From assembly GCA_035341855.1 (NCBI GenBank), contig DAOQWA010000014.1, positions 1-64,000 on the forward strand: a stretch of DNA of 64,000 nt, written 5' to 3'. Both the position numbers and the translations under genes were made by a program. Each line of letters starts with the position of its first letter. Position 1 is the stretch's first letter. Positions 7,495 to 16,718 of this stretch are shown piece by piece. The stretch comes from QQVM01 sp035341855 (GTDB taxonomy: Bacteria; Bacteroidota; Bacteroidia; AKYH767-A; 2013-40CM-41-45). The notes under the pieces are model-generated. The model did no database searches and had not been told where the DNA came from. It saw nothing but the letters and a program-made list of their open reading frames with translations.

Positions 7495-9495
7495 ATGAAA
7501 AAAATCTTTACTCTCCTGGTATCAATTTTGATTTCTCAATTGACAATAGCTTCTGCATTTACTGATGATGCCGGGGTTTTGTCCATTGACTCCGTTCAGG
7601 GAAAATGTCCCGGATCTGTTGATGTCTATGTACAGATAAAAAATTTTGGTACCAACACTATAGATTCTGTATATGTTGACTGGATGGTCAATGGTGTCCC
7701 TGAGGCATCTATACATTACCAGATGGCGCTGAATGCCGGAGACTCTGTTTCTGTGTTGCTTGGCAGTTATATCTTATTAGGTTCTGTCACATACGATTTT
7801 CATGCCTGGACAAGAGAGCCGAATGGTATAGCTGATAATGATATGACCAATGACAGTACTTTGTTGTCAGGCCTGACAACCGCAATGACCGGGTCTTATA
7901 CCATTGGAGGTGTGAGTCCTGATTTTGCAAACTTTACTGATGCTGTTGCTGCTCTGGTTGCATCAGGCATTTGCGGACCTGTTGACTTTGCTGTGCGAAC
8001 GGGTTTGTATACAGAACAAGTGAGCATCCCGGAAATTTCGGGATCATCATTTTCCAACACTATAAGTTTTAGTTCAGAACTGGGCGATAGCGCATCGGTT
8101 TTGTTAAGTAACCCTGCCGGTGCTTCTACCCTTGATAATTATACACTACAATTAAACGGAGTTGATCATATCAGCATAATGCGCTTGACAATAGAGCGTT
8201 CAGGTACAGGTACAGCTTCTACGGTTATTGAAATTGCTAATGAATCAAATAATGTTTCTTTAATCGGAAACGAGATCAGAGGTGATGCATCAGTTTCCGC
8301 ATCGAATACCACAGGAACAAAATCAGGAATTTTTTCTCCTTCAACTTCGAATAATAATGACCTTGTTATAAGCGGAAATTATTTTAAAGATAATGCAAAT
8401 GGAATTTGGGTAAATGGCGACATTGCTTCACATGCGACTGGAATGGTAGTTGAAAATAATATTTTTAATAGTTTTTATGTTGGTGCTTTTTTACTTTATC
8501 AATCAGCTCCGCAAATTATAGGCAATACAATTATTCGAAATAACACCGTCTCAACAGTTGATTTTTATGCAATCAGTATCAGGTTCAGTGTAGGACCACT
8601 GCAAGTCAACAAGAATAAAATTACATGCTACAATGGAAATTATGGTATTCGATTGAGGGAATGTATAGGTGGTATAGGGACCGAAGGAATTATTGTAAAT
8701 AATTTTGTGCAAGTTGGCGGTGCCACGATAGCAAGAGGAATTTCCCTTGAAGACGGATCAGCGGATCAAAATGTTTTTAATAACTCTGTAAACAATATTG
8801 GTACAAACACAACAACTGGATCAGCATTATTTGTGAGCAGTGCCGGAACATCAGGGATCAGGATAGTGAATAATATTTTCGCCAGCCCGGGAGGTGGGTA
8901 TGGAATGAATATTGAAGATAATGCACAATTAGGAATCATTCAATCCGACAATAACTGTTTGTATAGTTCAGTAAATACTGCCTATTGGACTGTTCCGCAG
9001 TTAAGCTTAGCGGATTTTCAACTTGCTTCAGGACTTGATGCAAATTCAGTCAGCGGAGATCCATTATTTACAAGCGTGAGCGACTTGCATGTAGCAGCAG
9101 GGATTTTAGATGCTGCCGGTACACCTTTGGCATTGGTGCAGGAAGATATTGATGGGGATCTCAGAGATCCTTCTACTCCTGATATTGGTGCAGATGAGTT
9201 TCTCTTTAATGGTATTTCAAAAACAGCTTACGAAGCATCAATCATTATTTACCCGAATCCGACAAGTGGTCAAATTAAATTACTATTTAGTTCTGATCTT
9301 CAGTTGACCGGAGTCATCAATGTGCGTGATCTATCGGGCAGAACGCTTTTGAGCAAAGCATTCGACGAGTATCAAAAAGCAGATCAGATGAGTCTTGACC
9401 TTAGTGCTTTACCGCAAGGGTTTTATCTTATCGGCATAGAAACGCAGAACCATTCTATCTATAAAACTCTGGTTAAGAGCAGCAATATCGACTAA
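7495..9495 (+). CDS. Secreted beta-helix protein with T9SS sorting domain
   Basis: The 666-residue protein starts with a signal peptide (MKKIFTLLVSILISQLTIAS). Residues about 25-125 resemble a CARDB-type Ig-like adhesion domain (KNFGTNTIDSVYVDWMVNG). Residues about 135-560 form a right-handed parallel beta-helix, with recurring rungs such as NNVSLIGNEIRG, DLVISGNYFKDN and GMVVENNIFNS. That fold is typical of polysaccharide lyases and surface adhesins. The tail (IIIYPNPTSGQ to the end) is a T9SS type A sorting domain. No catalytic residues can be assigned. It is divergent from the lysyl oxidase-like gene. Confidence 0.86.
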   Translation: MKKIFTLLVSILISQLTIASAFTDDAGVLSIDSVQGKCPGSVDVYVQIKNFGTNTIDSVYVDWMVNGVPEASIHYQMALNAGDSVSVLLGSYILLGSVTYDFHAWTREPNGIADNDMTNDSTLLSGLTTAMTGSYTIGGVSPDFANFTDAVAALVASGICGPVDFAVRTGLYTEQVSIPEISGSSFSNTISFSSELGDSASVLLSNPAGASTLDNYTLQLNGVDHISIMRLTIERSGTGTASTVIEIANESNNVSLIGNEIRGDASVSASNTTGTKSGIFSPSTSNNNDLVISGNYFKDNANGIWVNGDIASHATGMVVENNIFNSFYVGAFLLYQSAPQIIGNTIIRNNTVSTVDFYAISIRFSVGPLQVNKNKITCYNGNYGIRLRECIGGIGTEGIIVNNFVQVGGATIARGISLEDGSADQNVFNNSVNNIGTNTTTGSALFVSSAGTSGIRIVNNIFASPGGGYGMNIEDNAQLGIIQSDNNCLYSSVNTAYWTVPQLSLADFQLASGLDANSVSGDPLFTSVSDLHVAAGILDAAGTPLALVQEDIDGDLRDPSTPDIGADEFLFNGISKTAYEASIIIYPNPTSGQIKLLFSSDLQLTGVINVRDLSGRTLLSKAFDEYQKADQMSLDLSALPQGFYLIGIETQNHSIYKTLVKSSNID

Positions 9496-9560
9496 GGAAA
9501 TCTTTTTGTGTTTAAGGGCTGTTAAGAGAATGAAAATTAGCTAAAACGCTTGGTTTTCAC

Positions 9561-9568
9561 TACCTTTG
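9561..9568 (+). promoter_or_regulatory. -7 box of the ABC-F gene
   Basis: TACCTTTG, followed by CAGCCC, is a full match to the Bacteroidota -7 box, 23 nt before the ATG at 9592. No TTG sits at the usual upstream spacing, so the promoter is only half supported. Confidence 0.5.
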
Positions 9569-9591
9569 CAGCCCTTAAAACGTTAAAATCA

Positions 9592-11223
9592 ATGATTTCT
9601 GTATCCAATTTATCCCTACGCTACGGGAAACGCGTCCTTTTCGATGAAGTGAGTATAAAGTTTGTTCCCGGGAACTGCTATGGAGTAATAGGTGCAAATG
9701 GTGCCGGAAAATCTACTTTTCTAAAAATATTATCCGGGGAAACGGACCCTTCAACCGGACAAGTAACTATCAGTCCGGGCGAGAGAATGAGTGTTTTAAA
9801 GCAGGATCACTTTGCTTTTGATCAGCACCAGGTTTTACAGACTGTTCTGATGGGAAATAGAAAGCTTTGGGATGTGATGCATGCAAAGGAAGCCATCTAT
9901 GCAAAGGAGGATTTCACGGAAGCTGATGGAAACAAAGCTGCAGAACTTGAACAGCAATTCGCTGACATGAATGGATGGAATGCAGAAAGTGATGCTGCAA
10001 ATTTGCTTAGCGATCTGGGAGTGAAGGAACATTACCATCATATGCAGATGGCAGAGTTGAGTGGTAAAGAAAAGGTAAGAGTACTTCTTGCACAAGCACT
10101 ATTTGGGAATCCTGATATACTTCTATTGGATGAGCCGACAAATGATCTTGATGTGGAAACGATCACATGGCTTGAGAACTTTTTAGCTGATTTCCAGAAT
10201 ACGGTAATTGTTGTTTCACACGACAGGCATTTCCTGGATACTGTGTGTACTCATGTAGCAGATATCGACTTTGGTAAGATAAATTTATACACGGGAAATT
10301 ATACATTTTGGTATGAATCCAGTCAGCTTGCATTGCGTCAACGTTCTGATCAAAATAAAAAGGTTGAAGATAAAAGAAAAGAACTTCAGGAATTCGTTGA
10401 ACGTTTTAGTGCCAATGCTTCAAAATCAAGACAGGCAACGAGTCGGAAAAAGCTGTTAGAGAAATTAGTTGTCGACGAGATTCAGCCTTCAACAAGAAAA
10501 TATCCTGCAATCATTTTCAAGGCAGAACGCGAATGTGGTGATCAGATACTTTCTGTAGAGAACCTTGCAATGAATTCCCCGGAAGGACAAAATTATTTCT
10601 CAGATATTTCATTCACTCTGGTGAAAGGCGATAAGGTTGCTGTGTTGTCAAAAGATCATCAGGCAATAACATCTTTTTTTGAGATATTGATGGGCGAAGA
10701 GAAAGCATTCACAGGTGAGTATAAATGGGGAAGCACTATCACCCAGGCTTATTTACCCAATGAGAATGCCAGGTACTTCATGGATGATATTAATCTCATT
10801 GATTGGTTGAGGCAATTCTCTATCGATAAGGACGAAACTTATATCCGGGGCTTTCTGGGAAAAATGCTTTTTTCGGGTGAAGAAACATTCAAGAAAGCGA
10901 GTGTTTTATCGGGAGGAGAGAAAGTTCGTTGTATGGTATCAAAGATGATGTTGGCTCAGGCCAACTGTCTGATACTGGACGAACCGACCAACCACTTAGA
11001 TCTGGAATCAATTACTGCTTTTAATAATGCATTAAAGGATTGGAAAAACATTGCACTCTTTACTTCACATGACCATGCATTCATGGAATCTGTGGCAAAC
11101 CGGATCATAGAACTGACTCCCGGTGGAATTATTGATAAACGAATGTCATTTGATGAGTATATTTCAGATGATTCGGTTTCTCAAGTAAGAGAGAAGATGT
11201 ATGCTACAGCACAACTTATTTAA
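9592..11223 (+). CDS. ABC-F family ATPase (YbiT-like)
   Basis: This soluble protein has two ABC ATPase domains joined by a charged linker (about residues 245-300) and no membrane part. ABC-F proteins act on the ribosome, resolving stalls or protecting it from antibiotics. Domain 1 has Walker A GANGAGKST (34-42), the variant signature LSGKEK, Walker B LLLDEPTNDLD and switch VSHDRHFLD. Domain 2 keeps signature LSGGEK, Walker B LILDEPTNHLD and TSHDHAFME, but its Walker A is degenerate: residues 351-361 read VLSKDHQAITS, with no GxxGxGKS. The start is ATG 9592 (543 residues). A TTG at 9550 in the same frame lies before the promoter box. Overall layout is closest to E. coli YbiT as I recall it. 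Confidence 0.92.
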   Translation: MISVSNLSLRYGKRVLFDEVSIKFVPGNCYGVIGANGAGKSTFLKILSGETDPSTGQVTISPGERMSVLKQDHFAFDQHQVLQTVLMGNRKLWDVMHAKEAIYAKEDFTEADGNKAAELEQQFADMNGWNAESDAANLLSDLGVKEHYHHMQMAELSGKEKVRVLLAQALFGNPDILLLDEPTNDLDVETITWLENFLADFQNTVIVVSHDRHFLDTVCTHVADIDFGKINLYTGNYTFWYESSQLALRQRSDQNKKVEDKRKELQEFVERFSANASKSRQATSRKKLLEKLVVDEIQPSTRKYPAIIFKAERECGDQILSVENLAMNSPEGQNYFSDISFTLVKGDKVAVLSKDHQAITSFFEILMGEEKAFTGEYKWGSTITQAYLPNENARYFMDDINLIDWLRQFSIDKDETYIRGFLGKMLFSGEETFKKASVLSGGEKVRCMVSKMMLAQANCLILDEPTNHLDLESITAFNNALKDWKNIALFTSHDHAFMESVANRIIELTPGGIIDKRMSFDEYISDDSVSQVREKMYATAQLI

Positions 11224-11284
11224 GTTTCGTTTTATCAAATAATTTTTTAAACTTTTCGATTTAAGGTAGTAAGAGAACAGAAAT

Positions 11285-11319
11285 TTGAATTACCTGTTCT
11301 TGTCAATTATATAACTTTG
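11285..11319 (+). promoter_or_regulatory. Possible promoter of the repeat-protein gene
   Basis: TAACTTTG (11312-11319) is a perfect -7 box. The nearest TTG (11285-11287) is 24 nt upstream, slightly long. It would give a leader of about 115 nt to the gene at 11441. Confidence 0.4.
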
Positions 11320-11440
11320 CAAAGATTTGTTAGTTTGTGTTCAATCGCAAGACTAAATAATGTATTCTACTATTACTTCATTTGACTGGTCTTTTGCAAT
11401 TGGTGTATAATAAATATGAAATCAATTAATAAATATTTTC

Positions 11441-12859
11441 ATGAATTCAAGATTTGTAATTTTATTTTTAGTCTGTCTTAACTATAATACTTTTGGCCAG
11501 ATTACTACCTTCGAAAGAAGTTATGATACACTTGGTTGCTATTATTCAAATAGTATCGTTGAATATTTAGATGGTTACGTTCTTTGCGGTAGTAGTTATA
11601 ACACTGCTTCTGCACAAGATGCCGCAATTGTTCGAATAGATTCGTTAGGAAATGTAATATGGGTAAAACAATATGGCACACCTTCAACTGATGGGGCACT
11701 GAAATGCGTCACCACAAGCGATTCATGTCTTTTGATAGTCGGTATCAAAGAAGAGTATTCAACTACAGATGGAAAGCTCTGGATTTTGAAACTCAACCAA
11801 TTTGGAGATACTCTTTGGACGAAATCGCACAAAATTAACACTGGCAGAACTGTTCCAAAGGATATTCAACCGTGCAAGAGTGGTGGATTCATTATTTCTG
11901 GCTTTTGTTCTACTCAAATGAACCCAGATGCAATTGCAATGCTAATAAAGATTGATTCGTATGGCAATCTACTTTGGTCCAAATTCTACAATACACAAAC
12001 TTTATCTGCTATTCATTCATGTATAGAAATAATAACTGGAGGATATGTCTGCACCGGAGAAGTTGGCGTTTCCTCACAAACGGATATATTTATTACCCGA
12101 ACCGATTCTCTTGGTGATACGTTGTGGACAAAAACTCTTGGTAACACAAACGTAGACTTTGGTGCATCAGTGATTCAGTCTCAAGATTCAAATATTGTTA
12201 TCGCAGGTTCAACGTATCATCCTAGCTTAAACAATTGGGATATGGATCTCTATAAACTTTCATTGAATGGTGGAATTATTTGGCACAAAACTCTAGGGGA
12301 CAATAGAGAGAATTCAGCCCATACAATTTTACAACTTTCAGATGGTAATTACCTCATAGGAGGAACTACAAACACTATTTCAAATGGCTACCAAGGACTC
12401 TTAATAAAGGTTGACAGTTTTGGAGATACTTTATGGGTGAGAACATTCGGCACTGTGAATTCTGAGATCGGGTATGATGTTATTGAAAGTTCTGATGGAG
12501 GAATTGTTTTCACCGGTAGGAGCGATGTATTCGTACCTAATCCACATACAGCCATGTATTGCATCAAACTAGATAATTTAGGTCAGTTTAATACTCATAT
12601 TACTGATTTATTAAATGAAGAATTTTATATTCTGTATCCAAATCCTGTTAATGATTTTATTCGTATTACAACCACCAAGCCATCAAGTCGAAGGTTATTC
12701 ATTACAATCATAGACGGTATTGGAAGAATATGTAAAACTAGCTTATTCATCAATAACACTATGATTGAGTTGGATGTCACTCAATTTTCAAAGGGGATTT
12801 ACCTCCTTCTCATTCAACAAGACGGAGAAACGATAATAAAAAAGTTTATTAAGCAGTAA
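11441..12859 (+). CDS. Secreted repeat protein with T9SS sorting domain
   Basis: This is a 472-residue protein with a signal peptide (residues 1-19, FVILFLVCLNYNTFG). About seven repeats of some 50 residues share the pattern I-D-S-x-G-(N/D)-x-x-W-x-(K/R), for example RIDSLGNVIWVKQYG and RTDSLGDTLWTKTLG. This pattern suggests a beta-propeller of the kind often seen in Bacteroidota surface proteins. The last 75 residues (FYILYPNPVNDFI onward) are a T9SS type A domain. No enzymatic motif is visible. It stands alone between the ABC-F gene and a small unknown gene. Confidence 0.86.
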   Translation: MNSRFVILFLVCLNYNTFGQITTFERSYDTLGCYYSNSIVEYLDGYVLCGSSYNTASAQDAAIVRIDSLGNVIWVKQYGTPSTDGALKCVTTSDSCLLIVGIKEEYSTTDGKLWILKLNQFGDTLWTKSHKINTGRTVPKDIQPCKSGGFIISGFCSTQMNPDAIAMLIKIDSYGNLLWSKFYNTQTLSAIHSCIEIITGGYVCTGEVGVSSQTDIFITRTDSLGDTLWTKTLGNTNVDFGASVIQSQDSNIVIAGSTYHPSLNNWDMDLYKLSLNGGIIWHKTLGDNRENSAHTILQLSDGNYLIGGTTNTISNGYQGLLIKVDSFGDTLWVRTFGTVNSEIGYDVIESSDGGIVFTGRSDVFVPNPHTAMYCIKLDNLGQFNTHITDLLNEEFYILYPNPVNDFIRITTTKPSSRRLFITIIDGIGRICKTSLFINNTMIELDVTQFSKGIYLLLIQQDGETIIKKFIKQ

Positions 12860-13086
12860 TTTTTTAAACCATGGATATTTTTCAATAATGTTATTGAGCA
12901 TTGTTTGGGCATTAATTCGGACCTAATAAGCCTCCAAAGTTCAAATTGGAACTGTTATATTCTAAAAAATCTTACATAAGTAAGGGTTGCATGCAGAACT
13001 AAGCTAAATTGGCGGGTTTACAAGTATCTTTTGTATGGCATTTCCGTATTACAAGGCAAAACGGGGAGACCCATAACTCTTGTATT

Positions 13087-13344
13087 ATGTCAAAAAAAGA
13101 TTTTAGAATTTTCCCTGAACCGGATCCTAAACCTGAAGGAGAAGGAATTAATTCATCTGACATTAAGGATGTTTTCATTGTAGTATATCACGTTGACGGA
13201 ACCGAAATGATGAGCTTTAGAAAAAGCTATATGGATATTAAAAATGTAAACATTGATGAAATGATTTCATTACATCCTGCAAATAATTTTGTTCCGGTTG
13301 AAGAAGTAAATAAAAAAGATCTTAAAAAGAAGTACTTCGATTAA
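13087..13344 (+). CDS. Small soluble protein, unknown function
   Basis: The frame encodes 85 residues from ATG 13087 (MSKKDFRIFPEPDPKPEGE). The frame is also open further upstream from 13009, but that part has no protein-like character. It has a proline- and glutamate-rich N-terminus, then a short beta-rich section (DVFIVVYHVDGTEMMSF) and a lysine-rich end, with no signal peptide or membrane segment. A strong terminator follows. I do not recognise the family. Confidence 0.6.
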   Translation: MSKKDFRIFPEPDPKPEGEGINSSDIKDVFIVVYHVDGTEMMSFRKSYMDIKNVNIDEMISLHPANNFVPVEEVNKKDLKKKYFD

Positions 13345-13375
13345 TCTTAAAAATACTTTAGTAATATTGTTCGAA

Positions 13376-13408
13376 ATCACCCTATAATTGGATAGGGTGA
13401 TTTTTTTT
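13376..13408 (+). terminator. Terminator of the small unknown gene
   Basis: ATCACCCTAT (13376-13385) pairs perfectly with ATAGGGTGAT (13392-13401) across a 6-nt loop and is followed by eight Ts. It lies 31 nt past the stop codon. Confidence 0.83.
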
Positions 13409-13688
13409 ATTTTATCTTTTTGAAATAGATTACTCAAAACAAATCAAAGCTATTAATATGTCAACCGGAGAAATTTTGTCCGGATTGTCAATGTATTAGC
13501 TCGGATTATATTCCTGAACAGGATTGAGTAGTATTTCCATTGGTTTTAATTGGAATTCTACAGTCCCCGGCCTGGTCTTTTAGGATTAATATGGTCAAAC
13601 TAATAAAAATTTTTCTAATTTTATCAGAAGAACATAGCTTAGCAAATGTTCTCAAGTCGATGTCTCTTCACATATTTATTATATTCCT
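13409..13688. other. Intergenic region without visible gene
   Basis: These 280 bases lie between a terminator and the large BNR protein gene. I see no reading frame of note and no clear TAnnTTTG box. A short inverted pair, TCCGG (13470s) and CCGGA (13480s), is the only local structure. Confidence 0.5.
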
Positions 13689-16454
13689 ATGAACAAAATT
13701 TACTCCATCCTTTCTTTATCTATTTTATTGATTGCAGGAATTATTTTTACCCATAACAATGCATCAAAGCCACAGAATCTTTCAAAGAAGATCGGCGCAG
13801 GTTCAATCTACTCTTCAGAAGGAAGGGCAGAGTGGGAAACCCTTCGATTGTCAGATCCTGAGACAGGAACAATACCGGCCGGTATGAGAGCTAAAGAACT
13901 AAGGTTTGCATCTACATTACCTCAATATAATTCAAGTTCATTTGCCAGAGTCGGCGCAGCTTTTTTTCAGCGTGGTCCTTTTAATGTGGGCGGTCGAACA
14001 AGATCAATTGCCGTGGATGTGACGAATGAAAATATATTTTTCGCCGGTTCAGTAAATGGTGGACTTTGGAGGTCAGTTGATGCAGGCATGAATTGGACAT
14101 TGGTAAGTTCACTCAATCAAAATCCGGCTATAACTTCTATCACACAAGACAAGCGTCCCGGTCATACAAATACCTGGTACTACACTACAGGTGAAGGTAT
14201 AGGTACCAGTGCAAGTGGGGCAGGTGCATTTTATCTGGGGAACGGAGTGTTCAAATCAGTAGACGGAGGGTTGACCTGGAATCTATTGCCGGCTACTTCT
14301 ACGGGAACGCCACATAGTTTTGATGCTGTTTTTGATATAACATATAAAATTGTAACGGATCAGAGTAATCTTGTTAATGACGTTGTATATCTGGCAACAT
14401 ACGGAGCCATTTTTAGAAGTTCAAATGGTGGTTCAACCTGGCAACTTGAAAAAGGTGGTGTAAGCCCTTATTCTTATACTGCAGATGTTGATGTGACTAC
14501 TACAGGAGTTGTATATGCAACATTGGATAGTGATGGCTCTCAAAAAGGAATATGGAGAAAGGACCCAACTTTAGGTTGGGCCTCAATTACACCTCCGGGA
14601 TGGGACACCAGCACAATTGGTCGAGTCGTTATAGGCATTAACCCTTCAAACGAGAATCAAGTTTATTTTCTCGGTGAAACACCTAATACCGGACGAATGA
14701 CAGTGAACTGGAAGGGCGATCAGGAATGGAATAGCTTGTGGAAGTACACATATTTATCGGGTAATGGGACAGGTGTCGGAGGAAACTGGACAGACCTCTC
14801 GGCAAACATTCCTTTTCTGGGAACCCAGTTGGGAAATTTTAATTCTCAGGGTGGATACGATCTTCTTGTTAAGGTTCATCCTACTGATACAAATGTTGTC
14901 ATTATTGGTGGCACTAATTTATTTAGATCCGCCAGCGGATTTACAGATAGTTTAAGCACAACATCAATAGGGGGTTATGATCCTGTTGGTACAATACCAT
15001 TTTATGATAATTATCCTAATCATCATCCTGATCAACATGATCTTGTATTCCTTCCATCTACACCCGATAGAGTATATCAATCAAATGATGGGGGAATATT
15101 TTTTACAAATGATATTAAAGCCACTCCTGTCGTGTGGCAAGAGTTAAATAATGGGTACACAACTTCGCAATTTTATACGGTTGCATTGGATCATGCAGGC
15201 TCGAATGATATAATTGTGGGAGGTACACAAGACAACGGTACATGGTTTACAAACTCCGCTAATCCATTGGTTCCTTGGGTCAATCCCGGATTAGGTGACG
15301 GATCACATTGTGCTATTGATGATGGCCATCAAAATTATTATATGTCAAGGCAAGAAGGCCGCATAGGTAAATTTTCTTTAGATGCTTCCGGAAATATTCT
15401 TGGACTCCGAAGAATTGATCCGATTGGAGGGTCAGATTATTTATTTATCAATCCATTCATCCTCGACCCTAACAATACGAACAGAATGTATTTAGGAGCT
15501 GGAAATAAGATCTGGAGGAACGATAGTTTGAGTTCTATCCCTCTTACAGGGGAATGGGATACAATTTCAACCGGGTGGTTTGTGTTTCCGGATTCCGTTC
15601 TCACAGCAGGTGCAAAAGTTTCTTGCCTTGCAGTATCACCAACAGCGCCTCATCGACTATATGTTGGAACGAGTAAACGCTCAATATACAGAGTAGATAA
15701 TCCTGAAAGTTCTAGTCCTGTTATGACAGAGATTAGTAGTAATTCATTCAATGCAAACAGTTATGTGAGTTGTGTGGCTGTTGATCCAAATGATGCAGAT
15801 AAATTGATCGCAGTTTTTTCAAACTATGAAATATATAGCATGTATTACACCGTTGATGGTGGAACTGTATGGACAAAAATAGGAGGGAACCTTGAAGCTA
15901 ATTCGGCAGGAACAGGTAACGGACCTTCTATACGCTGGGCCACCATCGCAGCTACTGCAACCGGAAATGTTTATTTGGTTGGAACGAGTATAGGCTTGTT
16001 TGCGACAAATAATTTAAACGGCTTAAGTACTGTATGGACTCACCTCGCACCTAATGAAATTGGAAATATTGTCGTTGATATGATGGACTACAGAAGCATA
16101 GACGGCTTATTGGCCATTGCGACGCATGGTGCAGGGATGTTTAGTACTACTATTTCTGATACCTTATTTACTAAGATTCTACCCGTTCCAATTCTTAATT
16201 CCTCAGTGGAGGTTTTTCCAAATCCCGTTCGTGAAGAGTTCATTCTCCGTTTCGAAGTGAAGAAGGCGACAAAGATTAATATTAGCCTTTATGATACGCA
16301 AGGTAAAAGAGCAATTAATTTGGGAGAAAAATATTTTGACTCCGGAAAGCATGAATACAGAGTTTCTGCAGCAATGTTATCGAAGGGGATTTATTTTTTA
16401 AAAATGCAAAGTAGCGGGGAGTTGATTGCCGGAAAGAAAATATTAGTACAATAG
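13689..16454 (+). CDS. Large secreted BNR/sortilin-type propeller protein, T9SS cargo
   Basis: This is a 921-residue protein with an N-terminal signal or anchor segment (residues 1-22). The body from about 90 to 830 is built of BNR/VPS10-like propeller repeats, with Asp-box style motifs such as GLWRSVDAGMNWTLV, GVFKSVDGGLTWNLL and AIFRSSNGGSTWQLE, and later YQSNDGGIFFTND. These folds occur in sialidases, xyloglucanases and adhesins. I find no clear set of catalytic residues, so no enzyme activity is claimed. The last 80 residues (VEVFPNPVREEFI onward) are a T9SS type A domain. It has its own transcription unit, separated from both neighbours by over 230 nt. Confidence 0.87.
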   Translation: MNKIYSILSLSILLIAGIIFTHNNASKPQNLSKKIGAGSIYSSEGRAEWETLRLSDPETGTIPAGMRAKELRFASTLPQYNSSSFARVGAAFFQRGPFNVGGRTRSIAVDVTNENIFFAGSVNGGLWRSVDAGMNWTLVSSLNQNPAITSITQDKRPGHTNTWYYTTGEGIGTSASGAGAFYLGNGVFKSVDGGLTWNLLPATSTGTPHSFDAVFDITYKIVTDQSNLVNDVVYLATYGAIFRSSNGGSTWQLEKGGVSPYSYTADVDVTTTGVVYATLDSDGSQKGIWRKDPTLGWASITPPGWDTSTIGRVVIGINPSNENQVYFLGETPNTGRMTVNWKGDQEWNSLWKYTYLSGNGTGVGGNWTDLSANIPFLGTQLGNFNSQGGYDLLVKVHPTDTNVVIIGGTNLFRSASGFTDSLSTTSIGGYDPVGTIPFYDNYPNHHPDQHDLVFLPSTPDRVYQSNDGGIFFTNDIKATPVVWQELNNGYTTSQFYTVALDHAGSNDIIVGGTQDNGTWFTNSANPLVPWVNPGLGDGSHCAIDDGHQNYYMSRQEGRIGKFSLDASGNILGLRRIDPIGGSDYLFINPFILDPNNTNRMYLGAGNKIWRNDSLSSIPLTGEWDTISTGWFVFPDSVLTAGAKVSCLAVSPTAPHRLYVGTSKRSIYRVDNPESSSPVMTEISSNSFNANSYVSCVAVDPNDADKLIAVFSNYEIYSMYYTVDGGTVWTKIGGNLEANSAGTGNGPSIRWATIAATATGNVYLVGTSIGLFATNNLNGLSTVWTHLAPNEIGNIVVDMMDYRSIDGLLAIATHGAGMFSTTISDTLFTKILPVPILNSSVEVFPNPVREEFILRFEVKKATKINISLYDTQGKRAINLGEKYFDSGKHEYRVSAAMLSKGIYFLKMQSSGELIAGKKILVQ

Positions 16455-16639
16455 TCATGGCACTTTTCAGACCCTGATCAGATGCTGAGTAAAATTATGT
16501 TTTTATTAGTTTGGATTATTGTAATATGTTTATTTGCATTTATGATTCGTGTTATATAATTTGTGCATAAATGCTTCTTTATCCTGTACTTTTAAGTGTT
16601 CTTGTACTTTATATTATTATATTATTTATATTTTAGTTT

Positions 16640-16655
16640 CATGACATTCCTCATG
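16640..16655. promoter_or_regulatory. Palindrome shaped like a Crp/Fnr operator before the nitrite reductase operon
   Basis: CATGA, 6 nt, TCATG is a perfect palindrome centred 71 nt before the first gene of the operon. The half-site spacing (TGA-N6-TCA) is the same as in CRP and FNR operators. A second palindrome, TCATGCATGA, lies at 16664-16673. Regulation by a nitric-oxide or oxygen-sensing Crp/Fnr protein is an inference. Confidence 0.4.
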
Positions 16656-16718
16656 TTTTAACTTCATGCATGACCTAAATTAGCGCAATGTAAATCTGTT
16701 ATTATCAGGTCGAAATTT

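Noticed and set aside
13009..13086. N-terminal extension of the 85-residue protein
   Set aside because: The added 26 residues (MAGLQVSFVWHF) are not protein-like next to the rest, and ATG 13087 gives a natural start.
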